Assembly: GCA_023053575.1 (NCBI GenBank)
Contig: JAKZAP010000009.1
Coordinates: 16,411,869 to 16,475,868 of the forward strand
Length of the DNA: 64,000 bases
Reading direction: 5' to 3'
Origin: Branchinecta lynchi
Lineage: Eukaryota > Arthropoda > Branchiopoda > Anostraca > Branchinectidae
The position numbers were made by a program, and so were the translations under genes. The notes beneath the pieces were generated by a model. That model was not told where the DNA came from, made no database searches, and saw nothing but the letters and a program-made list of their open reading frames with translations. This document shows, one piece after another, positions 33,420-44,129 of this stretch. The number at the start of each line of letters is the position of its first letter. The stretch's first letter is position 1.

Positions 33420-33935
33420 CACAGCTGCTCCCGAAGATCGCCGTGATTGTTTGAACAGGATTTGAGCTGTTAGAGTTCGAGTCGCTACACTGTCAGAAGT
33501 TTCATAACAGATTGCGCATAACACTTTCAAGAATAACACCTTTTCACTTAGAAATAAAGTGTTATGACAAATTAAGTTTATACTATTTCGTGCCTAGATC
33601 TCCAACAACACCTTCAATAGGTAAAAGTACTACACTGTCAGAAGTTACATAACGACAACAGAAGGATGTGTGGGTTCAACTGATAACACTTTGGGATTTT
33701 ATCTGTTACGTTTCTTTCGTTCCCGTTAGTATTTTTACCAGTTGAAGGTGTTATTGGAGATCGAGGCACGAAATAGTGTAAACTTAATTGGTCATAACAC
33801 TTTATTTTTAAGTGAAAAGGTGTTGTTCTTGAAAGTGTTATACGTTATCTGTTATGAAACTTCTGACAGTGTAGTGAAACATTTTCTCGTTCTTCCTGAG
33901 GATCATTGGCGTGTTTTGGACTTAGTCATATAGAG
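33420..33935 (+). pseudogene. LINE fragment split by a TA-type MITE
   Basis: 33420-33485 matches 31966-32035 (TCACAGCTGCTCCC.AAGATCGCC). 33872-33935 matches the continuation, encoding LPEDHWRVLDLVI. The MITE 33488-33871 lies between the two halves. It abuts the 3' end of the antisense receptor-like gene. Confidence 0.65.
33488..33871. mobile_element. Tc1/mariner-type MITE with TA duplication
   Basis: Ends CACTGTCAGAAGTTTCATAA and TTATGAAACTTCTGACAGTG, flanked by TA on both sides (33486-33487 and 33872-33873). The inverted arms pair over about 140 bp. A partial internal terminus copy lies at 33638. No transposase is present. Confidence 0.82.
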
Positions 33936-33937
33936 TA

Positions 33938-34870
33938 TTAGCTGACACTATTGATTACATCTTGGCGTTGTGTGTCTTGTAGGGACGCGCTTAAAACCCA
34001 CATTTCAGTCGGTCTTACGTGAGCTAACCGAAAGAGCGCAAGAATCCTGTCCTGGTAGCCCTTGTCGAAATAAATAATCATTAATATCGGAAATGGACCT
34101 ATTAGGAAAAATCCAATAAACGACACCAAAAAGTAAATAAAACGTTGCGTCTCAGGATCCCACTCGTTCGCTGTCACTGTTATAAACCCAAGGAACGCTC
34201 TGTTATAGATCATCACGCTGAAAACCGGCATGGATACAGCAAAGGCTTTCGTATACAATATGTCCGCTCCCGAATCGAAGTCCTTTCGTTTATGGTCTTT
34301 ATCTGCCGCAAGTAACGCCATGGAAGAAAAGAAGAAATATGGAGCAGTAATGCCGATAAACAACCACTGAACTGACCCCGAAGCTTCGGCGGTTCTCCTT
34401 ATAAAATCGTGAAGCGCACCCATGCACATGGACCACGCTAACTGATAGCGAATCACGATTAGCCCTCCCAAAAGCGGGACTGACGAACCGAACCCAACAA
34501 TAAGGCATGTCCGGAGGAGTTTCGTGTTCGTCCACTGGTTGCTATGCCGGGGGATAAAAATCCGACACAGGATTACCCCGACTAGTCCAAAGTACAGAGT
34601 CTGGAGTATGTTAAATACCAACTGTTCAAACACACGGTAGGCTATGCATAGAAAATCTGGCAATGGTTGAAACCACATAATAAGAAAACCAAGAGAGGTG
34701 TAAAGAGCAGAAAAGTTCGCAGCAAGGTTGTATGCTTTAAACAAATGTCTTAGAGCCATATCCCCTTGCGGATGCCGATCCATCACCAACTTTTGAACGA
34801 GAAAAAATAACACACAAACAAATATGATGCTGACGCTTAGCATGATTATGACCATGTCGTATAAGAACAT
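33938..34870 (-). CDS. Intronless seven-transmembrane receptor-like protein
   Basis: 310 codons, ATG to TAA without interruption, antisense within WDR55 intron 1. Seven hydrophobic segments are seen: about 6-29, 46-69, 75-106, 118-141, 167-189, 209-232 and 244-268. Cys75 at the start of helix 3 and Cys149 in the second outer loop are placed like the conserved rhodopsin-class disulfide. Helix 7 ends GPFPILMIIYF, in the position of NPxxY, followed by an amphipathic DKGYQDRILALFR resembling helix 8. The DRY motif is not clear (LCRIF instead). A lineage-specific GPCR, possibly a chemoreceptor, is the best guess. The ligand and family are not recognised, and a non-GPCR seven-helix protein is possible. 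Confidence 0.7.
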   Translation of the reverse strand: MFLYDMVIIMLSVSIIFVCVLFFLVQKLVMDRHPQGDMALRHLFKAYNLAANFSALYTSLGFLIMWFQPLPDFLCIAYRVFEQLVFNILQTLYFGLVGVILCRIFIPRHSNQWTNTKLLRTCLIVGFGSSVPLLGGLIVIRYQLAWSMCMGALHDFIRRTAEASGSVQWLFIGITAPYFFFSSMALLAADKDHKRKDFDSGADILYTKAFAVSMPVFSVMIYNRAFLGFITVTANEWDPETQRFIYFLVSFIGFFLIGPFPILMIIYFDKGYQDRILALFRLAHVRPTEMWVLSASLQDTQRQDVINSVS

Positions 34871-35953
34871 GTTGAGCTGAGCGACGAATAAGACTGAAGC
34901 AGTCCTGTTCCTATGGTGAAGGTGAGAGTCTTTTGTTATAACTGATCCCGCTGTAACGACCGTATTTTTAAGTACCGATAGTGTACCTAACAGGAACCGA
35001 GATCAAAAGAAGAGACTAGAATGACATTTAGTTACGTCCATGTAAAAGGCAATCATGCCAGCATGAGTTAAATTGGGATGAACTGGTTTGTGGGAGAACA
35101 AAGACTGGGAACTTATCGGATGGCAGGGGTTAAGCTAGAAAGAGTACCAGCAGTAATTGGTGGTTCCAGGAAGTTTGGTTCTGGGAGTGGGTGGCCCCCT
35201 TGCATGTACCGACTCGCTACTCATTTGATTGCCAAGGCAGAAAGAATGGATGGATATGATAAATCGATAGGTTAGGAATGTACCATAGAAAGCGATAGAT
35301 GACAAAGAGATCTAAAGAGAAAATATAGAACAATATGGAAGTGGGTGAGTAGAAGTCTTCGATTATAGCCTACGTCGTTTTTCGTGACTTCGGTAAATAC
35401 GGGTATTAAGCCCATCTCCACAAGACTCTCATCGAAAAGAGGTGATCCGCAGCCAGGGGCGTCGCTATTGGGAGGGGGGTTACACCCCCCCCCCCCTCAA
35501 AGAAAGAATAATAGAATTAATGGTCTAGTGGTAAAGGGTGATTTAGGTCTATTGTCACTAAGGAGTAGGAGGTTAGCGAGCATGGTAAATTTTTGGGAAA
35601 TAATTTTGATTCTGCCTCAATCAAGTTCAAGTTTTTTTGTGTTTTTTTGTTTTTTAATCAAGACTGTTAAAGGAGGCATACCTGGAATCAGTCTGTGGTG
35701 GAAGGAAGCAGTCGTGAGCACACCAGATTAAGTGTATTTTAGATAGTACAGGTTTAAGTAATTTGTAGAATGAAGGGGAAGTTAGGAAGTGTGACTAGAG
35801 AACTGTTCCCGTTGACAACGTTTTCGTTTATGATATGTTGACGAGAAATGCAAATTCGGCATGATTGCTATGAAAGTCATTTTCGAACTAGACCTACGTT
35901 GCCCGGGCAACGTGAAGTGTTGCGGCAACCTTTGTCCGGCTTCGCCGACTAAA
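34871..35953. other. Upstream side of the receptor-like gene; no other gene seen
   Basis: This stretch would hold the promoter of the antisense gene. I see no clear TATA. A hAT-like end fragment (CAGGGGCGTCGCTATTGGG, 35455) with a following C12 run occurs, without a partner. Confidence 0.4.
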
Positions 35954-38530
35954 GTGTTGCGAGAGCAACACTTTGGTTTTGTTTCTTCGCTGTCGGTTAA
36001 GTGTTGAAATTATCAACTTATCGAAGCTTTTAAAATGGTATGTTCTACAAAGAATAATCACACGATCAAAAGCTTTTCTTTAGTGTTGTAAAACCAACAA
36101 CAAAACAATATCGGAAGAAGGGACCAAATTGACGTTGCGGTCATTTGAACTTTATCCTTTTCAATCGTAGATGTCGCGACCGATGGAACAATATCTTATA
36201 TAATCTAGTTGATATTATAAAGCTATCCGTAACTTTTCAGGATTAAAATACCATAGATGACTATTACAAAACTAGAATTATTACAAAACTACCTTATTGT
36301 TTTACATTACCGTATCGTTTGTACCCGTTGCGTTAACAGTTAATCCTAGGTTATAGCGATAGACCATCGATACAAACTTTCTTACCGTCATATTTACAGA
36401 AATCGAATACAGTGTGCACCAATTTTCAAAAATTTCTAGCCCCTCGTGAACCAATTCTTACTTACAAGTCCCTCCCCCGTGATTGATAACAAATTCACCG
36501 GAAACAAATAATGGATACACCAGCTAGCAAAAGTTGCAAACCCCTCATCGCTGAAGATGATTATAGCATAAGCTTTTCAAACGGGAGGTTCTAAAAAATT
36601 AATCATATGGTCAAAAGGTATTCTTCAGCGTTGTAAAAACAACAACAAAATAATATAGGAAGAAGGGACTAAATTAACTTTGCAGTTAGTTGAACTCTAT
36701 CCTTTTCAATTGTAGACATCGTGACGGATGAAAACTTGGAACAATATCTTCTAGTTGGTATTAGAAAGCTATCCGTAACTTTTCAGGATTAAAATACCAT
36801 AGATGACACTATTAATTATTATGAAACTATCTCATTGCTTTACATTTTCGTTTGTATCCGTTGTGTAAAAAGTTAATCCTAGGTTACATTGATAGTCGAT
36901 CGACACAAACTTTCTTACCGTCAGATTTATAGAAATCGAATACAATGTGCACCCATTTGCAAAAATTCCTAGCCCCTCGTGAACCATTCCTACTTACAAG
37001 TCCCTCTCCAGTGATATACCTTAAGTTAACCGAAAACAAATAATGGGTACACCAGCTAGCAAAAGTTGCAAACCCATCATCGCAGAAGATGATTGTAGCA
37101 TAACAGCCGATTATTACTTACAAGTCCCTTGCATATCTTACCATTGGGAACCAAATTGTTCTTACCATCGAATACACCGGAAACAAATAACAGGTACACC
37201 AACTAGCAAAAGCTGCAAACCCCTCATTACCGAAGATGATTATGAGCTAACAGTCGACTGTTGCTTAAAAGTCCCCTACATGGTTTTGTTTCTTCGCTGT
37301 CGGTTAATTCTGAAGTTGTCAACTTATCGAAGCTTTTAAAAGGGGATGTTCTAAAAAAATAATCAAATGATCAAAAGCTATTCTTCAGCGTTGTAAAAAC
37401 AACAACAAAATAATATCGGAAGAAGGACTAAATTGACTTTGCAGTCAGTTGAACTTTATCCTTTTCAATCGTAGACATCGTGACGGATGAAAACTTGAAA
37501 CAAATAACTGGTACACCAACTAGCAAAAGCTCTAAACCCCTCATTGCCGAACATGATTATTAGCTAACAGTCGACTGTTACTTAAAAGTCCCCTACATGT
37601 CTCATCATTGATATCGCCTATTTTTGATTTCACTGTACCTTACTACTGAAGTTGTCAACCCCTTTGAAATTTTCAAACTGGTGTATCTCATGAAGGAATT
37701 TTTGTACTAAAAAGGGATGGCATATACTTTGATCAGCTCATCAATGGCTATCGATTGCCGTCGAAAAAAAAATTCTACCTGTCTTAGTTCAAAAGTTGAC
37801 TTTTTTGCCGCAAGCCAACTTTCTAACGTCACGACTTAGAAAGGAGCAATGGATAAGCTCTAGTTTCTTTAGCAAAGAGAGAACTTTTAAAGTTTAAGAG
37901 GTACATCTGATACCGTTACTCTACCGCAAACCCAAGTGCAAAAAAAAAATATGATAAACTCTGCTGAAATCGTCGCAGACACGGATAGAAATAATAGATG
38001 GCAGCACTTTCGGACCCGTGGGAAAAAGCCACTTTTTTGTCTCTGTAGATTTTTCTATTTATCACTCAAAGAAGATATGTTGGCTGTGGGGCCGGGTAAC
38101 TGCCGCATATATTTAACACTTATAGATTTTAGTCCATCTTCAATTTGAAACTGGTGCCTGCCTGCTAACGTGCTAGAACGGAGCTTTCCACTCGAAAGCA
38201 GAAACATGGTTTGATGAAACGAAAGGTTCGCTACACAACTTGAGATGGTCCTCTCCGACATAGGCTATACAACTCCACTTCACTTCGCAAACCGTAGGCT
38301 CTGGCTCGAGGACAAGCAAAAACCATCCTTATTGGCCCCAGGCAAGAGTTATACGGAGCTTTCCAAAATGTAATGTCATATTCATCAATCCGGCCTAAGG
38401 TCCACACTTTCCGTAAAAACCGCACAGGTTAGACCCTTCCCAGTTACCAGGAATAAAATGAAATCGGAGTCATAGGAAAAAAAAAAAAAAAAAAAACGAG
38501 GACAAAACCAAAGTGTTGCTCTCGCAACAC
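35954..38530. mobile_element. 2.6-kb element with palindromic ends and internal repeats
   Basis: The left end GTGTTGCGAGAGCAACAC, followed by TTTGGTTTTG, is mirrored by CAAAACCAAA then GTGTTGCTCTCGCAACAC at the right. Inside, a several-hundred-bp block (ATCGAAGCTTTTAAAA..GTTGTAAAA.CAACAACAAAA..CCTTTTCAATCGTAGA) recurs near 36015, 36568 and 37318. The word 'CACCAGCTAGCAAAAG' recurs near 36518, 37050, 37198 and 37514. No transposase is recognised. Confidence 0.65.
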
Positions 38531-38719
38531 AATTAAATTCTACTCTACTTTACCCTACTCTAGAGTAGTTAGACAGACACTCCAAGTCCAGGAGATTCAG
38601 ACGTGGTTATGCGAGGTGAGTAAGTCTGAATTTCTGAGGTGGGACAAAAGAGACATGGGGTGAGGAAATATATTTCAAGGTAGGGTTAAACAGGGAGGAG
38701 TTCGGTTTGTTAATAAGCA

Positions 38720-38935
38720 TAAAGGCTGATGGATTACCGCTCGGTGCAGGAAGAAAGTATATCGGGAAAAAAGACCGGGTCCTTACTACTTCTGCCCTAT
38801 TTGTGGAGAAATGAATGAGGATACATTCCATCTTTTGTGTGATTGTAGATAGTTACGGGGACTAAGGGAGGAGGTTTTCGGGATGGGGGAACTGAGAAGA
38901 AATGGATTATTAGAATGATGGGAAGTAAAATTTTG
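38720..38935 (+). pseudogene. LINE ORF2 C-terminal fragment
   Basis: Translates to GPYYFCPICGEMNEDTFHLLCDC, the same cysteine knuckle as at 32110-32190, then LRGLREEVFG. A stop interrupts it. Too short to classify further. Confidence 0.55.
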
Positions 38936-38949
38936 GGAAGTCGTAGTCA

Positions 38950-39240
38950 TAGCTGTATATTTGGGATGTGGGAGAGGTTTCAGATTAAGGGGCAAAAAAG
39001 TATTTGTAAAAGCTAATAAAACAGTCGATGTCGGGGTAAGAAGACATGTTGAATCCGCATATGAAAATTATTTTCTCGCCGTACAAGTAGTTCACCCGGA
39101 ATCCGGCAAAACCGGAAAATTTGTGAAAAGTAAAATTCCAATCTGAAGTTAATTAGAGGTTCGATTAAAGGGTAACGAGACATGCTAAATCTGAATATGA
39201 AAATATTTTCTGGCCGGACAAGTAGTTCGACCAAATTCCT
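38950..39240 (+). repeat. Family A fragment, two units
   Basis: The leader remnant GGGATGTGGGAGAGGTTTCA is followed by two units (ACCCGGAATCCGGCAAAACC; ATGCTGAAT-like spacer). No terminus is preserved. A detached terminus (AGGATCCCATCGAAACC, CTTTTGTCTTGTT) lies at 39595-39625. Confidence 0.6.
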
Positions 39241-39861
39241 CCTTTTAGCAGTAGCCTACTCTCGGCTATATCTGTAATCTCGGCAGGTCGGTGCTGGGGG
39301 GGGGGAGGGGAAACGAGAGGTCAAGCGGTCGGTGTAAATTGTTGAGAAATCAGGCTACGGTGCTAACCGTTTTGCCTTCTTCATTACGGTCCACCTTTGA
39401 CCAGCTACGTTGCACCGTCTTTTACGTTACCGAAATTATGCTCAGATGTGACCACAGGGTTGTTCGCCCAAGAATCTTGTGTGCGGGCGCGCTGACGTTT
39501 TACGTTTAAAATTCATGAAAACGGTCATGGATTGCCTAGGGTGCAACGAAAGTAAAAGACGGCACTGCCAGTTGTCAGGATCGAATACTAAATTTAGGAT
39601 CCCATCGAAACCTTTTGTCTTGTTTGTTTTTATGATCCTTATGAATGAATGAATTTGTTACCCGCAGCCTAGTAGTTAGGCATTTGCACATAGTATACAA
39701 AAAAGGTAAATAAACGCTTAACAAGATATACACAACGACATTAACATAATGTAAACAACAGCAAAAGATAAAAAAAAAAAAAAGATATCCGACGTAAGAA
39801 ACGCAATGGAAAAAAAAAAAATGCGGAGCAATACAAACAAGACCAAAGTTTTCGATGGGAT

Positions 39862-39995
39862 AAATATTCCTTCAGACCAAGCTTTTTTGTTTGTTTTTCC
39901 AACTTGAGCGGCTTTGAGTCTGAAGAGAACCCTTGCCAAGAAGGGCCGAAATATAGCTCTAATAAAATTCAGCTGACGTATCCGTTTTGCAGTAT
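39862..39995 (+). ncRNA. Hammerhead-like module (copy 3) with upstream conserved flank
   Basis: TTCCAACTTGAGCGGCTTTG precedes CTGAAGAG, the stem ACCCTTG..AAGGG, CCGAAA and ATATAGCT..AGCTGACGTATCCG. The whole block matches 45626-45770. It is probably part of a dispersed Penelope-like element terminus. Confidence 0.4.
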
Positions 39996-40289
39996 AAAAT
40001 TCGATGGGATCCCAAAGGAGAATATCCATTGAGCTTTTTCGTCCACACTATTAAGTCTGGTAGATGCCCAGTCTTGACTAGATTCCCTAAGCATGTTATC
40101 TATCCCTTATCAACCACTTAACCAGATGAATTAGGTAAATCCTTTGTGGCTTTAATTTCCGACTAGCCAGCAGCATCAATGCTAGGTGAAAACCCACAAG
40201 TTGAGAAAGAACTCGGATCTCAAAGCAGACAGATGGAGTCATTCTCTTTATCCCTAAGCACCTGATCATGCAATCCTAAAACCTCCTAC

Positions 40290-40665
40290 TACTAAACCTC
40301 CTGGTTCTGCCGGATTCAGGCCGAATAATTGTATTGTTACTCTCATGACTTCAGTCTTCCGAAAAAATCTTTTGCTTCTGCCAAATTTTCGATTTTAGGT
40401 GGATTCCTCCGGCAAGAAAATAAGTGCAGTGTGTCCTGTGTTCAGATATTACTCTCTTTTTCGAAATGGCGGGTCAGAGATAAATTACTTATATGGGTTT
40501 TGCATGTCTCCTTACCCCTTAATTTGACTCCATACACCAACCCCAAATATAAGGCTTCAGACCCCATTGCACCCACGAACGTGCGTGTAATCCTTAGTCG
40601 AAGTTGCAATAAAATATCTCAATCCCTTCAAGTGTCATCGTGCTAACAGACGGACGGACAGACCG
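40290..40665 (-). repeat. Family A element, degenerate
   Basis: Shows diverged minus-strand units (GGTTCTGCCGGATTCAGGCC) and the leader (AAAATATCTCAATCCCTTCA, then GACGGACGGACAGACC). The hairpin is lost. Confidence 0.55.
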
Positions 40666-41034
40666 AGTATATGCCTAATTAAGTAAGTAAGCAAGTAAGG
40701 TTTAGTAGCGAGCTAATTTGATTGTCTTTACAAAATATTATTCTTTTTAACACTAGTAGGTTAAATATTGGACACATGGCGGTACAAATACTGACGTCAT
40801 ACTGAGTTTTTATTCGTTGCAGTAGCCAATCACAGCTTTTTCCACGTTTTAAAGCTAAAAACTAGGATAACCTGTCACGCAGCCTCAAGAGCGCAAGAGC
40901 TATAATTTATAAAAAAAAATAAGGATAAATTGTACATCGCCTTTTTCTTTTTTCCCTTCATCCATACTCCATCATTAGCATTTTGTAGACCGATTGGCAA
41001 TACGCACATTCGTCAATTCATTTGTCTTTTTCAG

Positions 41035-41239
41035 CCCCTGCTTTACTGGAAGGGGATGAGTCTGTCGAAGAAACAGACTCTGATGAAGACGAGGTCGAGA
41101 AAGCCATCAAGAAAGCAAAAGAACCAAAGGTCAGGGAATATCCCTTCCCCATTAAGCTGGAGACGGAGGCGTCTGATTTATCATTCCATCCCTATCATGA
41201 GGCAATTGCCATTGGGGATATGGACGGACGAGTTTTGAT
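41035..41239 (+). CDS. WDR55: WDR55 homologue, coding exon 2
   Basis: Acceptor TTTGTCTTTTTCAG|CC; donor TTTTGAT|GTGAGT. Gives residues 153-221: an acidic stretch (EGDESVEETDSDEDEVEKA), then the first WD40 blade LSFHPYHEAIAIGDMDGRVL. The last is the WDR55 pattern 'LxFHP..xxxAxGDxDG'. Codons split at both ends agree in phase with exons 1 and 3. Confidence 0.9.
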
Positions 41240-41375
41240 GTGAGTTGTTTGTTGACTTATGGTCGTAAAATAATGTGCAGATTTCTCAGGACGAAATTTT
41301 TCCATTCCAGCGGTCTCCTCTAAGACTCCTCCAGTTGATGATGAAGATATCCTCTGGTCGTATTATTATTAGTTG

Positions 41376-41556
41376 TAAGTAAGTAAGTAATTTATTTATA
41401 GCCCGCCGTTTTCAGAAATCGGAGTAAATGAAGAAAATAAATAAAACACATAAACATACACAAAAAGACACTCAATTTCAATCGTCGGCCAGGAAGCAGT
41501 GTAGAAGGTCGTGCGCTGGTTTGGTTCTGCTGTCAATGATTTTTGATAGCGATGAA
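41376..41556 (-). repeat. Retroposon 3' end with (TTAC)n tail, copy 1
   Basis: Minus strand: CTTCCTGGCCGACGATTGAA, TTTATTTATTTTCTTCATTT, CCGATTTCTGAAAACGGCGG, then TTACTTACTTAC. Near-identical to 42346-42537. Likely a LINE 3' end; no ORF remains. Confidence 0.6.
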
Positions 41557-41852
41557 GAAACATACAAAAGGGTAACACTTGCATCTTGAATTTTGAACTT
41601 CTCCGTCAAAGTATGGTTATGGCATAATTTTAGTGGAGCAGGTGCTTTGCATATTTAAAATAACATTGTGTTTTTATCGAAGTTTTGTTCGCCGTCGGCT
41701 TAGCCGGTTGCTTAATTTCCGTTTTCAAACGCCGTCGAAGTTCACCGTTCGCTTAATTACTGTTTTTACGACTCCAGCGATCCTTGCCCGGTCGACGTTT
41801 CTCAACGTTTCTAGCAAACTTCGAACTAGCTCACGATGTTTGAAGATCAGAG

Positions 41853-42134
41853 AGCGTGTTCCACCCTACTTACCGTAGTTACTACGCATGACGATTTTTG
41901 CCGTCAAGGCTGGAACGATTTTTCTATTTTCCAGCAGGATTTCACGCCAGGGGTGAATCCGACCAATCACGTTACAGAGATGCGTAGTTACTACGCTCCC
42001 GAGCATGGTAAGCAAATAGTAACTATTAGCTTGCTATTAGTTACTATTCTGACAAGGTTGGAACGGTCAGCGTAGTAACTTTTCGTGAGGATGGAACGGA
42101 AATAGTAACTATTGTTAGAAGGGTGGAACACGCT
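41853..42134 (-). mobile_element. MITE, AGCGTGTTCCAC family (copy 2)
   Basis: Ends AGCGTGTTCCACCCTAC and GGGTGGAACACGCT. Reverse orientation relative to copy 1 at 19769-20067, with which it shares the CCAATCACGT and CTCCCGAGCATGGTAAGC interior. It lies in WDR55 intron 2. Confidence 0.75.
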
Positions 42135-42345
42135 CTTAAGCAGAGACCCTTGAGTTTGAAGGTAACTTCAAACTTCGATCAAAACGCAACTATTGTGGGG
42201 TAGACCACACCTGATCGAAGCTCGGACATGAATTTTTGCATAATTAGCGGCTTTAAAGTTTAACTGAAAAACCGACTTATTTTTGTATCATTTAACTGAA
42301 CACACTGCATTATTTGGGTTGTGTTAAGGGATTTTTTTGTTATGT

Positions 42346-42537
42346 TTCACTAAGTAAGTAAGTAAGTAAGTAATTAATTTATAACCCGCCGTTTTCAGGA
42401 AGCGGAGTAAATGAAGAAAATAAATAAAACACATAAACATACACAAAAAGACACTTAATTTCAATCGTCGGCCAGGAAGCAGTGTAGAAGGTCGTGCGCT
42501 GGTTGGGTTCTGTTGTCAATGATTTTTTATAGCGATA
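42346..42537 (-). repeat. Retroposon 3' end with (TTAC)n tail, copy 2
   Basis: Same family as 41376-41556. The plus strand starts with TAAGTAAGTAAGTAAGTAAG and stops at ATAGCGAT, where the host MITE sequence resumes. Confidence 0.6.
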
Positions 42538-42680
42538 ACTATTTTGCTCTAGTATCTACCGCCGTCCTCACAACGGAAAGTTCTAGTATAACCCGAAATA
42601 TTTGAATCCTAGTACAAACGCGGCTTTTTAGTGGCCAGTGATCAGCTTGCGGAAGGCGATCACACTGAGTGAACACTTAC

Positions 42681-43025
42681 TTTTTGGGATCCCAAAACGT
42701 AAGTGGAGGGATACCTATGACATCGCAAAAGTTGTCCGTCCGTTCGTCTGTCCGTCTGTGCATATTTAGGGGTAAGAAGACATGCTGAATCTGTATATGA
42801 CAATCTTTTTTTTTACCGGTATAGCTTGTTCGGAATCCGGCTGAAACCGGATTTTTGTATAAGAAGTTTTACTTGAAGTTGATTAGATGTTCTTTATACG
42901 GATAAGGAGATACGCTGAATTCGCTTCTGAACTTTTTTTTTTCTGGACAAGTATGGTAGTTCGTTCGCAATTGTCTGGATCAAGTATTAGATTTTTGGGA
43001 TCCCATCAAAACCTTTGGTCTTGTT
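42681..43025 (+). repeat. Family A element, minimal complete copy
   Basis: From TTTTTGGGATCCCAAAACG through the leader (TCCGTCCGTTCGTCTGTCCG) and about two units to ..CCTTTGGTCTTGTT in 345 bp. It is the shortest copy with both termini, so it best defines the element borders. Confidence 0.8.
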
Positions 43026-43029
43026 TGTA

Positions 43030-43370
43030 AATGGTTTTCGTCCAGCATACTACACAGTACCTTCCTCGACGTTATAGGAATTCCTGAATAGCTGCAACTT
43101 TTTTGCCCTCTGACCCTTGTGCAAAGTTATCTTCAATTGCCCAAGACCTTCACGTTTCTGCCCTTGGCCATTTCTCCGCACTCCATCTAGGAAGAAGATT
43201 TTTTAGACCCGATTAGTCCCTTTTCTTTCTTTTTTATAAATGTTTATTTTATGATCTCTTGCATTTATCACATTATTGAAAGCTCAGTATATTTGATTCC
43301 TTTTCTTTGCCTATACTGCACTATTTTCTTCTAAGTGTGTAAATAAAATTTCATCATCATCATCACAGGT
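43030..43370 (+). repeat. Retroposon piece ending in (ATC)n
   Basis: Ends GTGTGTAAATAAAATTTCATC then ATCATCATCA just before family C sequence resumes. The body has no recognised frame. Confidence 0.45.
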
Positions 43371-43540
43371 ACAAGGGCAGGGAGGCACCACAAATCCTCT
43401 ATACGAAAATCGACTTTTCGTGAATAGCGGAGCAATGAAGTAACGCATTTCCATCGCGTCTTCTGGCCTCTTTAAGTGGATAAGTTATGGGTAACTAGAT
43501 TGTCCCATCTCAGCTGTTATCGGTTAAACTTTAACCAGTT

Positions 43541-43995
43541 AATAATAATAATATAATTGCAATAATAAGGCTTTCGCCTCTATAAATTTCTCGGGACACT
43601 TTACAAACTAAATAGAATTTCAGCCAGGTGGTAGTCGAAATCTGCTTTGAATTGGTTGATATTTTCGGCATTTACAACACTTTCTGGGAGATTATTCCAA
43701 CATTCTACTATTCGGTTTCTAAAGCTCCATTTTCCGATGTCTTTTCGGAACTTCTTACCACTCAGTTTCAAGTTGTGTCCTCTGAGACCGTTATGGTTGA
43801 AGGTGAAGACATCATCAGGCCTAATGTTATCATAATAACTATGGCAAATTTTAAAAGTTTCGATTAATCACCTCGAAGAAATCTTTAAGATAAACTGGGT
43901 AATCGTAGTTTTTGAAGCCGGTTTTCATAAGGCAGATGGCGAATGGCTGGCACTGTTTTTGTTGCTCTTCTTTGAACTTGCTCAATGGCGATAAC
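43541..43995 (-). pseudogene. CR1-like LINE ORF2 C-terminus, (TTA)n tail
   Basis: Minus strand encodes VIAIEQVQRRATKTVPAIRH, PYENRLQKLRLP, then after a frameshift DNIRPDDVF, LRGHNLKL and DIGKWSFRNRIVECWNNLPE. It ends with a Leu-rich tail and (TTA)n. These are the C-terminal blocks of CR1/jockey-like RT proteins. It is homologous to 61808-62240. Confidence 0.75.
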
Positions 43996-44129
43996 ATGTG
44001 TTAAGTGTGGGTTTCATTTCAGGAGCAAAGACTCCATCCAGCAGCTACTTCCAAAGACAGCTGGCTCTGGGGATGCAGGTGTTCAGTGAGGGGTAGTAGG
44101 TCATTTACCGAATGGGGGCTAGCATAGTC

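Larger units (their letters stand above)
42257..43530 (+). mobile_element. Family C (TTAA) MITE carrying three nested insertions
   Basis: Flanked by TTAA (42253-42256 and 43531-43534). The ends AGTTTAACTGAAAA and TTAACCGATA-like / AAACT mirror the intact copy at 44667-45121. The homologous interior is split by a (TTAC)n retroposon tail (42346-42537), a family A element (42681-43025) and a retroposon ending (ATC)n (43030-43370). The TTAA duplication suggests piggyBac-type mobility. Confidence 0.7.
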
